In this document: piece after piece, positions 14,977 through 22,101 of the stretch
How the letters are laid out: each line of letters begins with the position of its first letter
Position numbering within the stretch: the first letter of the stretch is position 1
From: a virus
Virus record (IMG/VR): IMGVR_UViG_3300004231_000043
Span: 1-44,857 of that record
Strand: one strand, 5' to 3'
Length of the DNA: 44,857 bases
The notes under the pieces: generated by a model
The model's database searches: none
The model's input: only the letters and a program-made list of their open reading frames with translations
Told to the model about the DNA's origin: nothing
Translations under genes and position numbers: made by a program

Positions 14977-15909
14977 TCAGCCCCTCGCGTCCTGCTGCCA
15001 ATCGACCAATCGCCGATCCATGAGCAGCGGCGCCTGCACGTAGTCGCCGTCGCGCACGGCGCGCAGGTCGTTGATCAGACCGGACAGGATGCCGGCGACC
15101 TCCGTATCCACGTTCAGGCCGTGGTCTGCGGCGTGCGTCATGACCGCGGCAGCCGCGCCGGACAGGCCGGCTTCCTCGCTGCCGGCCGCAATCGCAAGGC
15201 GAACGCTGGACGCCGCCTTCTCCAGCTCGCGCAGCAGGCTGTCCAGCTGCTCGTCGGGGGTGGCCTTCTTCCAGGAGCGGGCGGCCTTGGCGGCCTTTTC
15301 CTCGGCCCTGTCCAGCTTCTCCGAGCCCTTGCGGATGACCTCGTCCTTCGCCGCCAGGTCTTCGCGCGCGCCGCGCAGCGCTTCGCGCAACTGGCTGGCG
15401 CTCATCCGCTCGATGTCGTCCAGGCTGATGCCCGAAACGGACTCGCCGGACTCCAGCGCCTGAAGCTCCTCGTCGTCCAGGATGGTCAGCTCCAGCACCT
15501 TGGCCTGGGTGCCGGCGGCTTTCAAAACGGACATCGTGTCCGTTTTGGTGAACTTGAGCGCCACGCCCATGAGGCGCCGCGCCGCACGCGGATGGATACC
15601 GCGGCGCTCGCACTGATGCTGGAAGTCGCCGTGCTCGGTCTGCTCCTTGATGAGGAGCAGGCCGCGGCCCATCTCCAGGATGTCCTCTACCGAGCGGCGC
15701 TGCCGGAATTCCACGGCGCTCCACAGGGTTTGCACGTCGAGCGAGCCGGCATAGCCGATGTTCTCGGCCAGCTTCCGCACCGCGGCTTCGGCCTTCGCCA
15801 GCTCCTGCAGCTCGCTGCTTCGGGCGGGAACCTTGTCCCCGTCCATCGCGTCGCCGTGTAGTGCGACGGGTGCCAGCGCCTTCGCGCCGCGTTTTTCGGT
15901 CTTGGCCAT
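14977..15909 (-). CDS. DUF3102-like early protein upstream of transposase A
   Basis: This is a 310-residue protein. The segment EMGRGLLLIKEQTEHGDFQHQ resembles the DUF3102/ParB-neighbour block (a host-type DNA-binding helix set), followed by HPRAARRLMGVA. Residues about 165-235 are a charged coiled coil (REALRGAREDLAAKDEVI onward). A gene of this type precedes transposase A in many BcepMu-like phages. The role is unknown; DNA binding or transpososome help is a guess. Confidence 0.7.
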   Translation of the reverse strand: MAKTEKRGAKALAPVALHGDAMDGDKVPARSSELQELAKAEAAVRKLAENIGYAGSLDVQTLWSAVEFRQRRSVEDILEMGRGLLLIKEQTEHGDFQHQCERRGIHPRAARRLMGVALKFTKTDTMSVLKAAGTQAKVLELTILDDEELQALESGESVSGISLDDIERMSASQLREALRGAREDLAAKDEVIRKGSEKLDRAEEKAAKAARSWKKATPDEQLDSLLRELEKAASSVRLAIAAGSEEAGLSGAAAAVMTHAADHGLNVDTEVAGILSGLINDLRAVRDGDYVQAPLLMDRRLVDWQQDARG

Positions 15910-15924
15910 CTTCGTTCCTCGGGG

Positions 15925-16215
15925 TTAGTGGGGGCTGCGGCTATACCGCTGCTTGAACTCTTCCAGCCGGCGCTCTTCCGCCAGCACTTCTTGCGTGTGC
16001 GCGGTTGTGATCTGCACAAGGCGCGGTGACAGGCGCCAGTTGTCTTTGTCGTAGGGCGAGCGCTCGATCAAGCCATCTGCCTCCATGCGCTGCAGGTTGC
16101 GCAGCGTGGTGGCCGGGGATTCGCCGATGCCGTCGGCGATCTGCTGCAGGCGCAGGCCGCGGTAGCTGTGGCCGGAGAGTGCAAAGAGCAGGCGGGCGAA
16201 GATGCTCTGGCTCAT
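15925..16215 (-). CDS. Winged-helix DNA-binding protein (IclR/MarR-like fold)
   Basis: This 96-residue protein is almost entirely a winged helix: RLQQIADGIGESPATTLRNLQRM (two-helix reading head) then DGLIERSPYDKDNWRLS (wing). It is an early regulator of the leftward operon. The ATG overlaps the upstream stop by 4 nt. Confidence 0.72.
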   Translation of the reverse strand: MSQSIFARLLFALSGHSYRGLRLQQIADGIGESPATTLRNLQRMEADGLIERSPYDKDNWRLSPRLVQITTAHTQEVLAEERRLEEFKQRYSRSPH

Positions 16216-16529
16216 GCCAGTGCCCTTTTGCTGCCGTTCTTGGGCGCACTGCCCTTGATCCGTTGCAGCTTCGGTCGATTCGCGACTGGCCAAATCGCCG
16301 CCACGGGCTTGCCGACGATCTTGGCGATGCGGGCTTTCACCCTAGCCGACCCGGCACGGTTATGGATGACGAGGCTGATGGTGGCGTTCGAAATGCCCAG
16401 CTCGTCGGCAAGCATCGCTGAGGTGGTTCCCGCCATCCGCATCGCCGCCTTAATTTCTTCTGGGTGCATGCCCGTCATGCCTGTCGCCCATGTCTGGGTC
16501 GAATGGTCGAAGCGGAGGCGCGCTTTCAT
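16212..16529 (-). CDS. Ner-like DNA-binding protein
   Basis: This 105-residue protein contains a Ner/Nlp-type helix-turn-helix: MHPEEIKAAMRMAGTTSAML, ADELGISNATISLVIH and the terminal KPVAAIWP. Ner proteins are Cro-like early repressors that turn down both the repressor and the early promoter once lytic growth starts. The ATG at 16529 overlaps the upstream stop (ATGA). A later start at the second MHPEE methionine would give a typical Ner length (about 80) and cannot be excluded. Confidence 0.75.
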   Translation of the reverse strand: MKARLRFDHSTQTWATGMTGMHPEEIKAAMRMAGTTSAMLADELGISNATISLVIHNRAGSARVKARIAKIVGKPVAAIWPVANRPKLQRIKGSAPKNGSKRALA

Positions 16530-16732
16530 GCCGCCACCTGGATGCCGCTGGCCTTGACGATCTTGTTGCGCAGCTCCCTTCCCTTCGGGCCGTTCCAGCG
16601 CCCGATGAGTACGTCGCGGGCGTTGGATGGGAGGATCGAGTTGTCCTCGCACCACCTGTTGAGGCTGGTTCCTTGGGCGACGAAGCCGGATCGGACTTTC
16701 CGGTGAAGATCGAGGCTTGGAGCTGGGGTCAT
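16526..16732 (-). CDS. First early gene: small putative DNA-binding protein
   Basis: This 68-residue protein is first in the leftward early operon. The run QGTSLNRWCEDNSILPSNARD could be a helix-turn-helix. No family was recognised. It starts 115 nt from the divergent repressor gene, a place normally held by a Cro/Ner-type regulator. Confidence 0.62.
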   Translation of the reverse strand: MTPAPSLDLHRKVRSGFVAQGTSLNRWCEDNSILPSNARDVLIGRWNGPKGRELRNKIVKASGIQVAA

Positions 16733-16752
16733 GGCGTGTATCCTTCGGTTTC

Positions 16753-16794
16753 TAGTCGAAAGGTGGCGAGGGGTCGCCGCCTAGGTTTCGACTA
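16753..16794. promoter_or_regulatory. Inverted repeat in the divergent control region (candidate operator pair)
   Basis: TAGTCGAAA (16753-16761) and TTTCGACTA (16786-16794) form a perfect 9-bp inverted repeat separated by 24 bp, so the arm centres are about three helical turns apart. It lies between the first early gene and the repressor gene and could bind repressor dimers or the Ner-like protein at the early promoter. Confidence 0.6.
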
Positions 16795-16799
16795 ATCAT

Positions 16800-16817
16800 A
16801 GTCCGGAAATCCGGACT
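16800..16817. promoter_or_regulatory. Candidate repressor operator (18-bp palindrome)
   Basis: AGTCCGG and CCGGACT are perfect 7-bp inverted arms around AAAT. The site is 30 bp upstream of the repressor ATG, a spacing suited to repressor self-control or Ner-type control of the repressor promoter. Assignment is by position and symmetry. Confidence 0.65.
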
Positions 16818-16847
16818 GTCAAGCCCCTTCATGATCTGGATTTACGT

Positions 16848-17267
16848 ATGTCGTCGATAGGTGAGCGCCTGAAGCAGGAGCGCGAGCGGTTGGGGTTGAC
16901 CATCCCGGCTTTCGCTGATGCCGCGGGCGCCAAAAAAAACACGGTCATTGACTGGCAGAACAACAAGTCGAGCCCCCCGGCAGAAAAGCTCGCTGCGCTT
17001 AGCGCGCATGGTCTAGACGTGTCCTACGTCCTAACTGGTCAAACCGTTGAGCAGCGGATGGCTGAGCTGGAGAGCCGCCTTGACGCGATCAAAGAGTTCA
17101 GCCGCATAGCCGGCGTGCTAACCGATGACTCGCTCAAGCGCGAGCTGATACGAGACGTGCTACTGGGCGCGCGGTGGATGAAAATCGAGATCGTTGATGC
17201 AGCGATTGACCGCTACATGGCCGTGCATGCCGCTCAGCCATCCAAGGGCGCGAAGGAGAAGAAATGA
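16848..17267 (+). CDS. Phage repressor (XRE-type helix-turn-helix)
   Basis: This 139-residue protein has an N-terminal XRE domain (residues about 4-60: GERLKQERERLGLTIPAFAD, AAGAKKNTVIDWQNNK, then LSAHGLDVSYVLTG), the pattern of BcepMu-type and P22-c2-like short regulators. The C-terminal part is helical and lacks a LexA-type peptidase, so it should not be inactivated by self-cleavage. It is divergent from the early operon and next to two palindromes. It probably keeps the prophage silent. Two downstream genes appear to be expressed from the same transcript. Confidence 0.85.
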   Translation: MSSIGERLKQERERLGLTIPAFADAAGAKKNTVIDWQNNKSSPPAEKLAALSAHGLDVSYVLTGQTVEQRMAELESRLDAIKEFSRIAGVLTDDSLKRELIRDVLLGARWMKIEIVDAAIDRYMAVHAAQPSKGAKEKK

Positions 17268-17893
17268 AGAAGCTTCTGTTGGCGTTGCTGCTGATCGCAG
17301 GCGCCGGACATGCCCAAAATGCCGGGGATGATCAGGTGATTGCCGACGCCAAAGCGCGCATCGCCATGAAGATGAAAGACCCGGAGAGCGCGCGTTTCGC
17401 AGGCATGGTCGTCAGCCCGAAGGGCGGCGCGGTATGCGGGTGGGTGAACGCCAAGAACTCTTACGGCGGATACGTCGGCTACAAACCGTTCTACGTCATG
17501 GGCCGGTTCGCCGATGTGCGCGACGAAGACGATGTCATGCTGAGCAACCGAGGCAGCTTCGCGGTGATCTGGAGAGCTTGCGGGCTCGTGCCCGAGGGCG
17601 AAACGTTCGGGAACTCACTGGTCAAGCTGCCGAAGGTCGATGCGGTGAAGCAATGCGCGAAGAGCCGCAAGACGACCGACAAGCCGGAGCTGTACGCGAA
17701 CTGCGAAACGCGCGAGGCGGAGGCGCGGGCATGGCTGCAGTCACACGCAACCGGTTCATTCATCGCCTACAAATGCGAGCAGGACATTCGCCGCTACAGC
17801 TCATATGCAATGGGCAAGGGCTGCGTCGAGTCCCGCGAGGTTCACCTGGTGATCGATCGCGGCCCGCCAGTTGATGCAGGCGCCGGCATGTAA
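17264..17893 (+). CDS. Secreted protein co-transcribed with the repressor (putative lysogenic-conversion gene)
   Basis: This 209-residue protein has a clear signal peptide (MKKLLLALLLIAGAGHAQ, cleavage near residue 18) and about seven cysteines after it, which suggests disulfides in the periplasm. The VCGWVNAKNSYGGYVGY segment is shared by small exported proteins found in phages and other mobile elements. The ATG overlaps the repressor stop by 4 nt, so it should be made in the lysogen. Likely roles are superinfection exclusion or envelope change; neither is shown by the sequence. Confidence 0.7.
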   Translation: MKKLLLALLLIAGAGHAQNAGDDQVIADAKARIAMKMKDPESARFAGMVVSPKGGAVCGWVNAKNSYGGYVGYKPFYVMGRFADVRDEDDVMLSNRGSFAVIWRACGLVPEGETFGNSLVKLPKVDAVKQCAKSRKTTDKPELYANCETREAEARAWLQSHATGSFIAYKCEQDIRRYSSYAMGKGCVESREVHLVIDRGPPVDAGAGM

Positions 17894-17927
17894 CTGGCGT
17901 GCAGCTCCAGAGCAGAGGGGAGAATCC

Positions 17928-18341
17928 ATGCGATCCACGATCATCTTTGTCGCCGTGCTGGCCACAGCCGGCTGCACATCATCCCGCCCTATGATGGCGC
18001 CATCAGGCGCGCCGGGCTTCAAGATTTGGTGCGAGATGCCCTCGCAGTGCTACGCGCGCGCGGCCAAGACCTGCCCGAACGGCTACAACATCGAAGCGAA
18101 CGAGAAGGACTATTGGGGCCTGGGCGACATCGATGGCAATCTATTCATCACCTGCAAGCAACCGGGCGAAGCCCCACGCGCGGCAATCCCGTCCAACGGC
18201 TCAACACCTCCCGGCCCAGGCAACAACTGGTGGAGCCAACAGAAGCCCGCCCAGCCTGCTGCCACGCGCTACAAATGCACCGATGCCGATGGCAAGCCCT
18301 ACGTGGTCACCACGCCAACCAAGGGCTGCGTGGTGGAGTGA
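17928..18341 (+). CDS. Small lipoprotein (putative lysogenic-conversion gene)
   Basis: This 137-residue protein has a type II signal sequence ending in the lipobox LATAGC (Cys16), a cysteine-rich core (CEMPSQCYARAAKTCPNG) and a proline-rich linker before RYKCTDADGKPY. GAGGGGAGA lies before the ATG at 17928. It follows the secreted protein in the repressor transcript. Surface or periplasmic lipoproteins made by prophages often block entry of related phages; that role is inferred. Its 3' end overlaps the convergent gene by 43 nt. Confidence 0.7.
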   Translation: MRSTIIFVAVLATAGCTSSRPMMAPSGAPGFKIWCEMPSQCYARAAKTCPNGYNIEANEKDYWGLGDIDGNLFITCKQPGEAPRAAIPSNGSTPPGPGNNWWSQQKPAQPAATRYKCTDADGKPYVVTTPTKGCVVE

Positions 18342-18673
18342 GTGGCGGCTATGGCGGCGGTCAGTGCGGAGCGGGCATCGTCTTCATACCTATTCCAGAC
18401 TTCGCCACACGGCTCAGGCGGACTACCTGCCCAGACCAGTTGGTGTGGATCGTCGTGCCCTTCTCGCGCCGCAAGCCACACCGCCATGTTGAATACCATC
18501 GCGTCATCGACCATCAGCCCGGATGTGGCCTCATCGCTCTGGCGCAGGGAGGCTTCCAGTTCATTGGCACATTTACGGTGAGCCGTTTTCCAACTCGTAG
18601 CGCAATCCAAGTCTTCGTCCACCTCATGTCGCCACTTCGCCGGCAACTCACGCACATCATGTTTCGTTTCCAT
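18299..18673 (-). CDS. Small phage protein, unknown function (leftward accessory locus)
   Basis: This 124-residue protein opens with KHDVRELPAKWRHEVDEDLD and has a helical ANELEASLRQ segment, a layout found in small phage accessory proteins of unknown role. It overlaps the preceding gene by 17 nt and the convergent lipoprotein gene by 43 nt. It belongs to a short leftward operon between the lysogeny and lysis modules. Confidence 0.6.
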   Translation of the reverse strand: METKHDVRELPAKWRHEVDEDLDCATSWKTAHRKCANELEASLRQSDEATSGLMVDDAMVFNMAVWLAAREGHDDPHQLVWAGSPPEPCGEVWNRYEDDARSALTAAIAATHSTTQPLVGVVTT

Positions 18674-18872
18674 TGTTAGACCGCTGTGTTGAGTAAAACA
18701 TCTCGGTCGCACGCTCCAACGTTTCAGGAATCGGGTGCGCTGCGCGGTAGTCGCGCAAATGCAACTCGAACAGGTACGCAAACCCGGCATTGCTTTCGCA
18801 CAAGCGCCGGAAGGAATGGAATGCGCGGCGGTAAATCCACCAGTCCCACTTCTTCAGAATCCAGTTCTTCAA
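18657..18872 (-). CDS. Small basic/aromatic protein, unknown function (leftward accessory locus)
   Basis: This 71-residue protein has an unusual tryptophan- and lysine-rich start (MKNWILKKWDWWIYRRAF). The start codon is TTG, with GGAG about 8 nt upstream, and it overlaps the TGA of the frame before it (TTGA), which suggests coupling. Not recognised. Its location beside the Acb2-like fragment suggests an anti-defence or host-takeover role. Confidence 0.5.
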   Translation of the reverse strand: MKNWILKKWDWWIYRRAFHSFRRLCESNAGFAYLFELHLRDYRAAHPIPETLERATEMFYSTQRSNNGNET

Positions 18873-19019
18873 GTCCGCTCTCCGTGGCCACGTCGCAGCG
18901 GCCTAATCAATTCGTTCAAGCCGAGCGCGCTTCGTATCCGCTCGATGCGTGTGTTAAACGCGCTGCGCGCTGGCTCAATTCGGGCGATAGCCGCTGATCT
19001 GGCGGTGCTGGTTTTCCAT
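18869..19019 (-). pseudogene. Broken reading frame with Acb2-like (anti-CBASS) N-terminus
   Basis: An ATG at 19019 with GGGAG 8 nt upstream starts MENQHRQISGYR, the signature I associate with Acb2, the phage cyclic-nucleotide sponge that blocks CBASS. The frame stops after 14 codons (TGA 18977-18975). One frame reads ELSQ right after GYR, the expected continuation, if 2 nt (CC) are removed. Another frame (+1) runs on without a stop to a TGA that overlaps the next gene's TTG start. Neither frame keeps the C-terminal part I expect of Acb2. The simplest reading is a decayed or truncated acb2 gene. The resemblance is from memory of the family and the stretch is short, so confidence is moderate. 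Confidence 0.42.
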
Positions 19020-19084
19020 GTCTGCGCTCCCTTCGGTTTCGTAGGTTTGGACAGGTGCGCACACTTCCACGCGCGCGCGTGTAA

Positions 19085-19108
19085 GTCTCGGAACCTGCGT
19101 TCCGAGAC
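19085..19108. repeat. Perfect hairpin upstream of the lysis genes (copy 1)
   Basis: GTCTCGGAAC and GTTCCGAGAC form a perfect 10-bp inverted repeat around CTGC. A near copy lies at 27075-27096, in front of the protease gene. Both are in long gaps that precede late-gene blocks, so a late activator site or an RNA regulatory hairpin is possible. Confidence 0.65.
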
Positions 19109-19160
19109 GCGCCTGCGTCAAGCCCGGAGAGTGGCGGCCTACGGCATGCGCGGCATGCCG

Positions 19161-19193
19161 GGCCGGCGGCGGTCTCCTCGGGCACCGCCGGCC
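19161..19193 (+). terminator. GC-rich hairpin before the holin-like gene
   Basis: GGCCGGCGG (19161-19169) and CCGCCGGCC (19185-19193) can pair as a 9-bp stem with a 15-nt loop, followed by ACCTTTC. It could end transcription coming from the left or act as an attenuator in front of the lysis genes. The T-run is poor, so it is a weak terminator candidate. Confidence 0.35.
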
Positions 19194-19220
19194 ACCTTTC
19201 AACCTAAAGGTGGAGGCGCC

Positions 19221-19547
19221 ATGCCCAAGCTCGGTATTGATATCCCCAAGTTGCTGGCCCGCGCGTTTGCAAGCGAAGGCTGGCTGATGAAGCTGTGGCC
19301 GCTGTGGTCGCTGTTCTTGGTCTGCCTGTTGGTGGTGCTGTTCCTGAACCCCGCCAAGGCCGGCCTGATTGTGTATGGCGTTAGCAAGCCGCTGCTGGGC
19401 GGCCTGTTAGGCCTGATGGTGCATTGGGGAGTGAAGCAGATTCTGCCTCCGCCCGATCCGTCGTCCGGCATTGCCGATGGGCTGGACCGCAAATGCGCCA
19501 CGTGGATCGTGTGCGCCTGCATCCTGACAATGGGCTTCTTGCCGTGA
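19221..19547 (+). CDS. Holin-like membrane protein
   Basis: This 108-residue protein has two or three membrane spans (LWSLFLVCLLVVLFL; GLLGLMVHWGV region; WIVCACILTMGFL). GGAGG lies 6 nt before the ATG. It is first in the lysis cassette, followed by the transglycosylase and the Rz pair, so a role as holin or pinholin releasing the lytic enzyme or collapsing the membrane potential is likely. Confidence 0.7.
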   Translation: MPKLGIDIPKLLARAFASEGWLMKLWPLWSLFLVCLLVVLFLNPAKAGLIVYGVSKPLLGGLLGLMVHWGVKQILPPPDPSSGIADGLDRKCATWIVCACILTMGFLP

Positions 19548-20230
19548 GCCCGCATAGCCATCCCGTACAGGCGCGGCTGGGCACCATTGCCCGCGCCATT
19601 GTGTGCATGCTGGTGGCCGGGCTGGTGCTGGCGCTGCTATGCGTGCCGGCCCTAGCGCAGGTGCGGGTAGCTCCCGCATCGGCCACCTATCGCATCGCCA
19701 TCGAGCGGGCGGCGGCGCGCAACTTTGGCCTGAACGGCTCGGATTACGTGGCGCGGCTGGCCGCGCAATTGCAGCAAGAAAGCGGCTTCCGCGCCGATGC
19801 GCAAAGCCCATTTGCGCAAGGCCTGGCCCAATTCACCCCGGCCACCGCGCGCTGGCTGCCCAGCGTCTGCCCAGACGTGGGCGCGCCCGACCCGTGGGAT
19901 CCGCAATGGTCGCTGCGCGCACAAGCCTGTTATGTCGCCTGGCTGGAAAGCCGCGTGGCGGCTTACCGGTACGCCGGTGCGCTGGGGGCGTGTTCGCGCT
20001 GGGCATTTGCGCTGCGTGCCTACAACGGCGGTGAGGCCATGCTCAGCCGTGAGCGGCTGGCCGCGCAGCGCGGCGGCGCCAATGCCAATGATTGGCGCGC
20101 GGTGGAGCCCTACCGCGTGCGCGCCGCCTGGGCGCATAAGGAAAACATCGGCTACCCACGCCGCATCCTGCTGGCGCTAGAGCCCGCCTATCTGGCCGCC
20201 GGCTGGTCCGGCACGGCGGTGTGTGCATGA
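19544..20230 (+). CDS. Phage lytic transglycosylase (endolysin)
   Basis: This 228-residue protein has an N-terminal hydrophobic segment (IVCMLVAGLVLALLCVPALA) that is either a cleaved signal or a signal anchor, then an SLT domain with QQESGFRADAQSPF (catalytic Glu79) and GLAQFTPATARWL. It cuts the glycan strand with formation of 1,6-anhydro-muramic acid. The hydrophobic start suggests Sec export, as with SAR endolysins that are freed by the holin. The GTG at 19544 overlaps the holin stop by 4 nt; longer starts would run through the holin gene. Confidence 0.85.
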   Translation: MSPHSHPVQARLGTIARAIVCMLVAGLVLALLCVPALAQVRVAPASATYRIAIERAAARNFGLNGSDYVARLAAQLQQESGFRADAQSPFAQGLAQFTPATARWLPSVCPDVGAPDPWDPQWSLRAQACYVAWLESRVAAYRYAGALGACSRWAFALRAYNGGEAMLSRERLAAQRGGANANDWRAVEPYRVRAAWAHKENIGYPRRILLALEPAYLAAGWSGTAVCA

Positions 20231-20676
20231 AGTCCGCCGCCATCATCGAAATTCTCGTGGGCCTGTGTGTGCTGGTAGGCGGCGCGCTGGCCTGTGCCTG
20301 GTTTGGCTATGACATTGCCCAAAGCCGCAGCGCAAAACGGCTGGCAGATCAAGGCGCGGAAATCAGCACGCTGAAAGACCAGCTCTCGCTGGCCAAGTCC
20401 GTGAACCAGGGCAACGCCAGCCAGCTGACATCCCTGCGCAAAACGCTGACCGCCGAAACCGAGCGCCGGCTGGACATTGAACGCGCCGCGCAGGCCGAGC
20501 TGGCCGCCCGCGCGGCCCGGCTGGTTGCGCTGCAACGCGCCGCGGATAAGCGGCTGGAAACCCTGACCCAAAAGGCAGAAACCGATGAAGACTGTGATGC
20601 GCTACGCCGCCTGCCTGTGTGTGCTGCTGTGGCTGAGCGCCTGTGGGGCGATGCGCCAGCCGCTGGTACGCACTGA
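20227..20676 (+). CDS. i-spanin (Rz-like)
   Basis: This 149-residue protein has one N-terminal membrane helix (LVGLCVLVGGALACAWFGY) and a long periplasmic coiled coil (about 35-120). It matches inner-membrane spanins, which join the outer-membrane lipoprotein Rz1 to fuse the membranes at the end of lysis. The ATG overlaps the transglycosylase stop (ATGA). The o-spanin gene starts inside it in another frame. Confidence 0.8.
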   Translation: MKSAAIIEILVGLCVLVGGALACAWFGYDIAQSRSAKRLADQGAEISTLKDQLSLAKSVNQGNASQLTSLRKTLTAETERRLDIERAAQAELAARAARLVALQRAADKRLETLTQKAETDEDCDALRRLPVCAAVAERLWGDAPAAGTH

Positions 20677-20929
20677 GCTGGTGCAGGTGCCGGTCACCGC
20701 CTATGCGCCGCTGCCGGCCGCGCTGACCGAGCCATTGCCTGCCCCGGCACCGCCGTCGCGGAACTGCCGCTACAAAGACGGCACGCCGGCCGTATGCGCG
20801 CTGGATGGCCTGCTCTGGCAGGTGCATTGGGAGGCCCTGAAAGACCGCGCCAACCAAGACCGCGCCAGCGCCGGGAAACTGAGTGCCGGCGCCAGTCTCA
20901 CTGCCCGCGACAGCGGGGGCACACCATGA
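20585..20929 (+). CDS. o-spanin (Rz1-like lipoprotein), starts inside Rz
   Basis: This 114-residue protein has a type II signal sequence ending in the lipobox LSAC (Cys20) and a proline-rich middle (TEPLPAPAPPS), both hallmarks of Rz1. It begins in the +1 frame 92 nt before the Rz stop and extends 253 nt past it, so it is embedded at the 5' end only. It is longer than lambda Rz1 (60 residues); the extra C-terminal part has a short charged helix. Confidence 0.8.
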   Translation: MKTVMRYAACLCVLLWLSACGAMRQPLVRTELVQVPVTAYAPLPAALTEPLPAPAPPSRNCRYKDGTPAVCALDGLLWQVHWEALKDRANQDRASAGKLSAGASLTARDSGGTP

Positions 20930-21246
20930 CCCTGAGCATCGAGTTATGGCAGCTGGTGGGAATGATTTCTTCCGTGGTGGGCGTATTGACCGGGGCGTTT
21001 GCCTTTCTGCTGCGCCTGCTGCTGCGGCAGTTCGAGCAGCGGCTGGCTATGAAGTTTGAGGTGCTGGAAGACGAAAGCCGCAATTGGAACCGCGTCGAGC
21101 ATGACCTGGTGCAGCTGCGGCTGGAGCTGCCAGAACGCTACGTCCGACGCGAGGACTACATCCGCAACCAGACCATCATCGAAAGCAAGTTGGATCTGAT
21201 CAATGAGCGCGTCGCGCGCTGGCATCATCAAGGGGGGCAATCGTGA
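20926..21246 (+). CDS. DUF2730-like protein (Mu gp25 position)
   Basis: This 106-residue protein has one N-terminal membrane helix (LVGMISSVVGVLTGAFAFLL) and a helical tail with PERYVRREDYI. A protein of this build stands between lysis and packaging genes in Mu-like phages. Its role is unknown. The ATG overlaps the Rz1 stop by 4 nt. Confidence 0.65.
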   Translation: MTLSIELWQLVGMISSVVGVLTGAFAFLLRLLLRQFEQRLAMKFEVLEDESRNWNRVEHDLVQLRLELPERYVRREDYIRNQTIIESKLDLINERVARWHHQGGQS

Positions 21247-21557
21247 TTGACGGTATCGACATCGTGAAGCGCCGGCGCGAGCACATCCGCTGGATTCTGC
21301 TGCGCGCGCTGGACAACGCACGCCCTGACGGTACCAACGAGGGCGTGCTGCTGATGACCATCCAAGGCCTGTACAGCGATGCCACCCAGCAGGAAATTCG
21401 CCGCGAGCTGGCCTACCTAGAAGACCGCCGGCTGGTAGAGGTGAGCAACCGGCACACCGGCCATTGGTTCGCCACGCTGGAGCGCCACGGCGTGGACATC
21501 GTGGAATACACCGTGGCCTGCGAGCCGGGCATCGCCCGCCCGCAGAAGGTGGGCTGA
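21243..21557 (+). CDS. Winged-helix-like protein (Mu gp26 position)
   Basis: This 104-residue protein reads as a winged helix (RWILLRALDNARP, QEIRRELAYLEDRRLVEVSN, GHWFATLERHGVDIVEY). Homologous small proteins sit directly before the small terminase gene in BcepMu- and Mu-like phages. The GTG start overlaps the upstream stop (GTGA). Role unknown. Confidence 0.7.
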   Translation: MIDGIDIVKRRREHIRWILLRALDNARPDGTNEGVLLMTIQGLYSDATQQEIRRELAYLEDRRLVEVSNRHTGHWFATLERHGVDIVEYTVACEPGIARPQKVG

Positions 21558-21560
21558 ACC

Positions 21561-22100
21561 ATGCCGCCGCCGAGCAAGATCGACCTGCTGGACGAGGACG
21601 TGCGTCGCGAGCTGGAGGGCAAGATTCTGGCCAACGGCTTCGGCGGCTACGTCGCCCTGGCCGAGTGGTTGGCCGAGAAGGGCTACAGCATCGGCAAGTC
21701 CGCCGTGGGCGCCTACGGCAAGAACCTGGAGCGCCGCCTCTCAGCCATCAAGACCAGCACCGAGGCCGCGAAGCTGATCACCGCCGCGGCCCCGGACGAG
21801 GCCGACGACCGCAGCAACGCGATCATCAGCCTGGTGCAGACGGAGATCTTCGAGAGCCTGCTGGCGCTGCAGGAGGCCGAGGAAGAAACCGACCCGGCCA
21901 CCAAGATCGAGATCCTGGGCAAGGCCGCCAAGAACATCGCCACCCTGACCCGCGCCAGCGTGACGCGGAACAAGTGGGCGCAGGAGGTGCGCGGCAAGCT
22001 GGCCGCCGCCCGCGAGGAAGTGCGCCTTATGGCCGAGGGCGCCGGCGTATCGGAGGAAACGCTGGCGGCCATCGACCGGCGCCTGCAGGGCGTGGTGTGA
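21561..22100 (+). CDS. Small terminase-like protein (DUF3486, Mu gp27)
   Basis: This 179-residue protein opens with PPPSKIDLLDEDVRRELEGK and has a helix-turn-helix-like GYSIGKSAVGAYGKNLERR, the DUF3486 pattern. It is taken to be the DNA-recognition subunit of the packaging motor. It lies directly before the large terminase gene with 1 nt between them. Confidence 0.88.
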   Translation: MPPPSKIDLLDEDVRRELEGKILANGFGGYVALAEWLAEKGYSIGKSAVGAYGKNLERRLSAIKTSTEAAKLITAAAPDEADDRSNAIISLVQTEIFESLLALQEAEEETDPATKIEILGKAAKNIATLTRASVTRNKWAQEVRGKLAAAREEVRLMAEGAGVSEETLAAIDRRLQGVV

Positions 22101-22101
22101 C

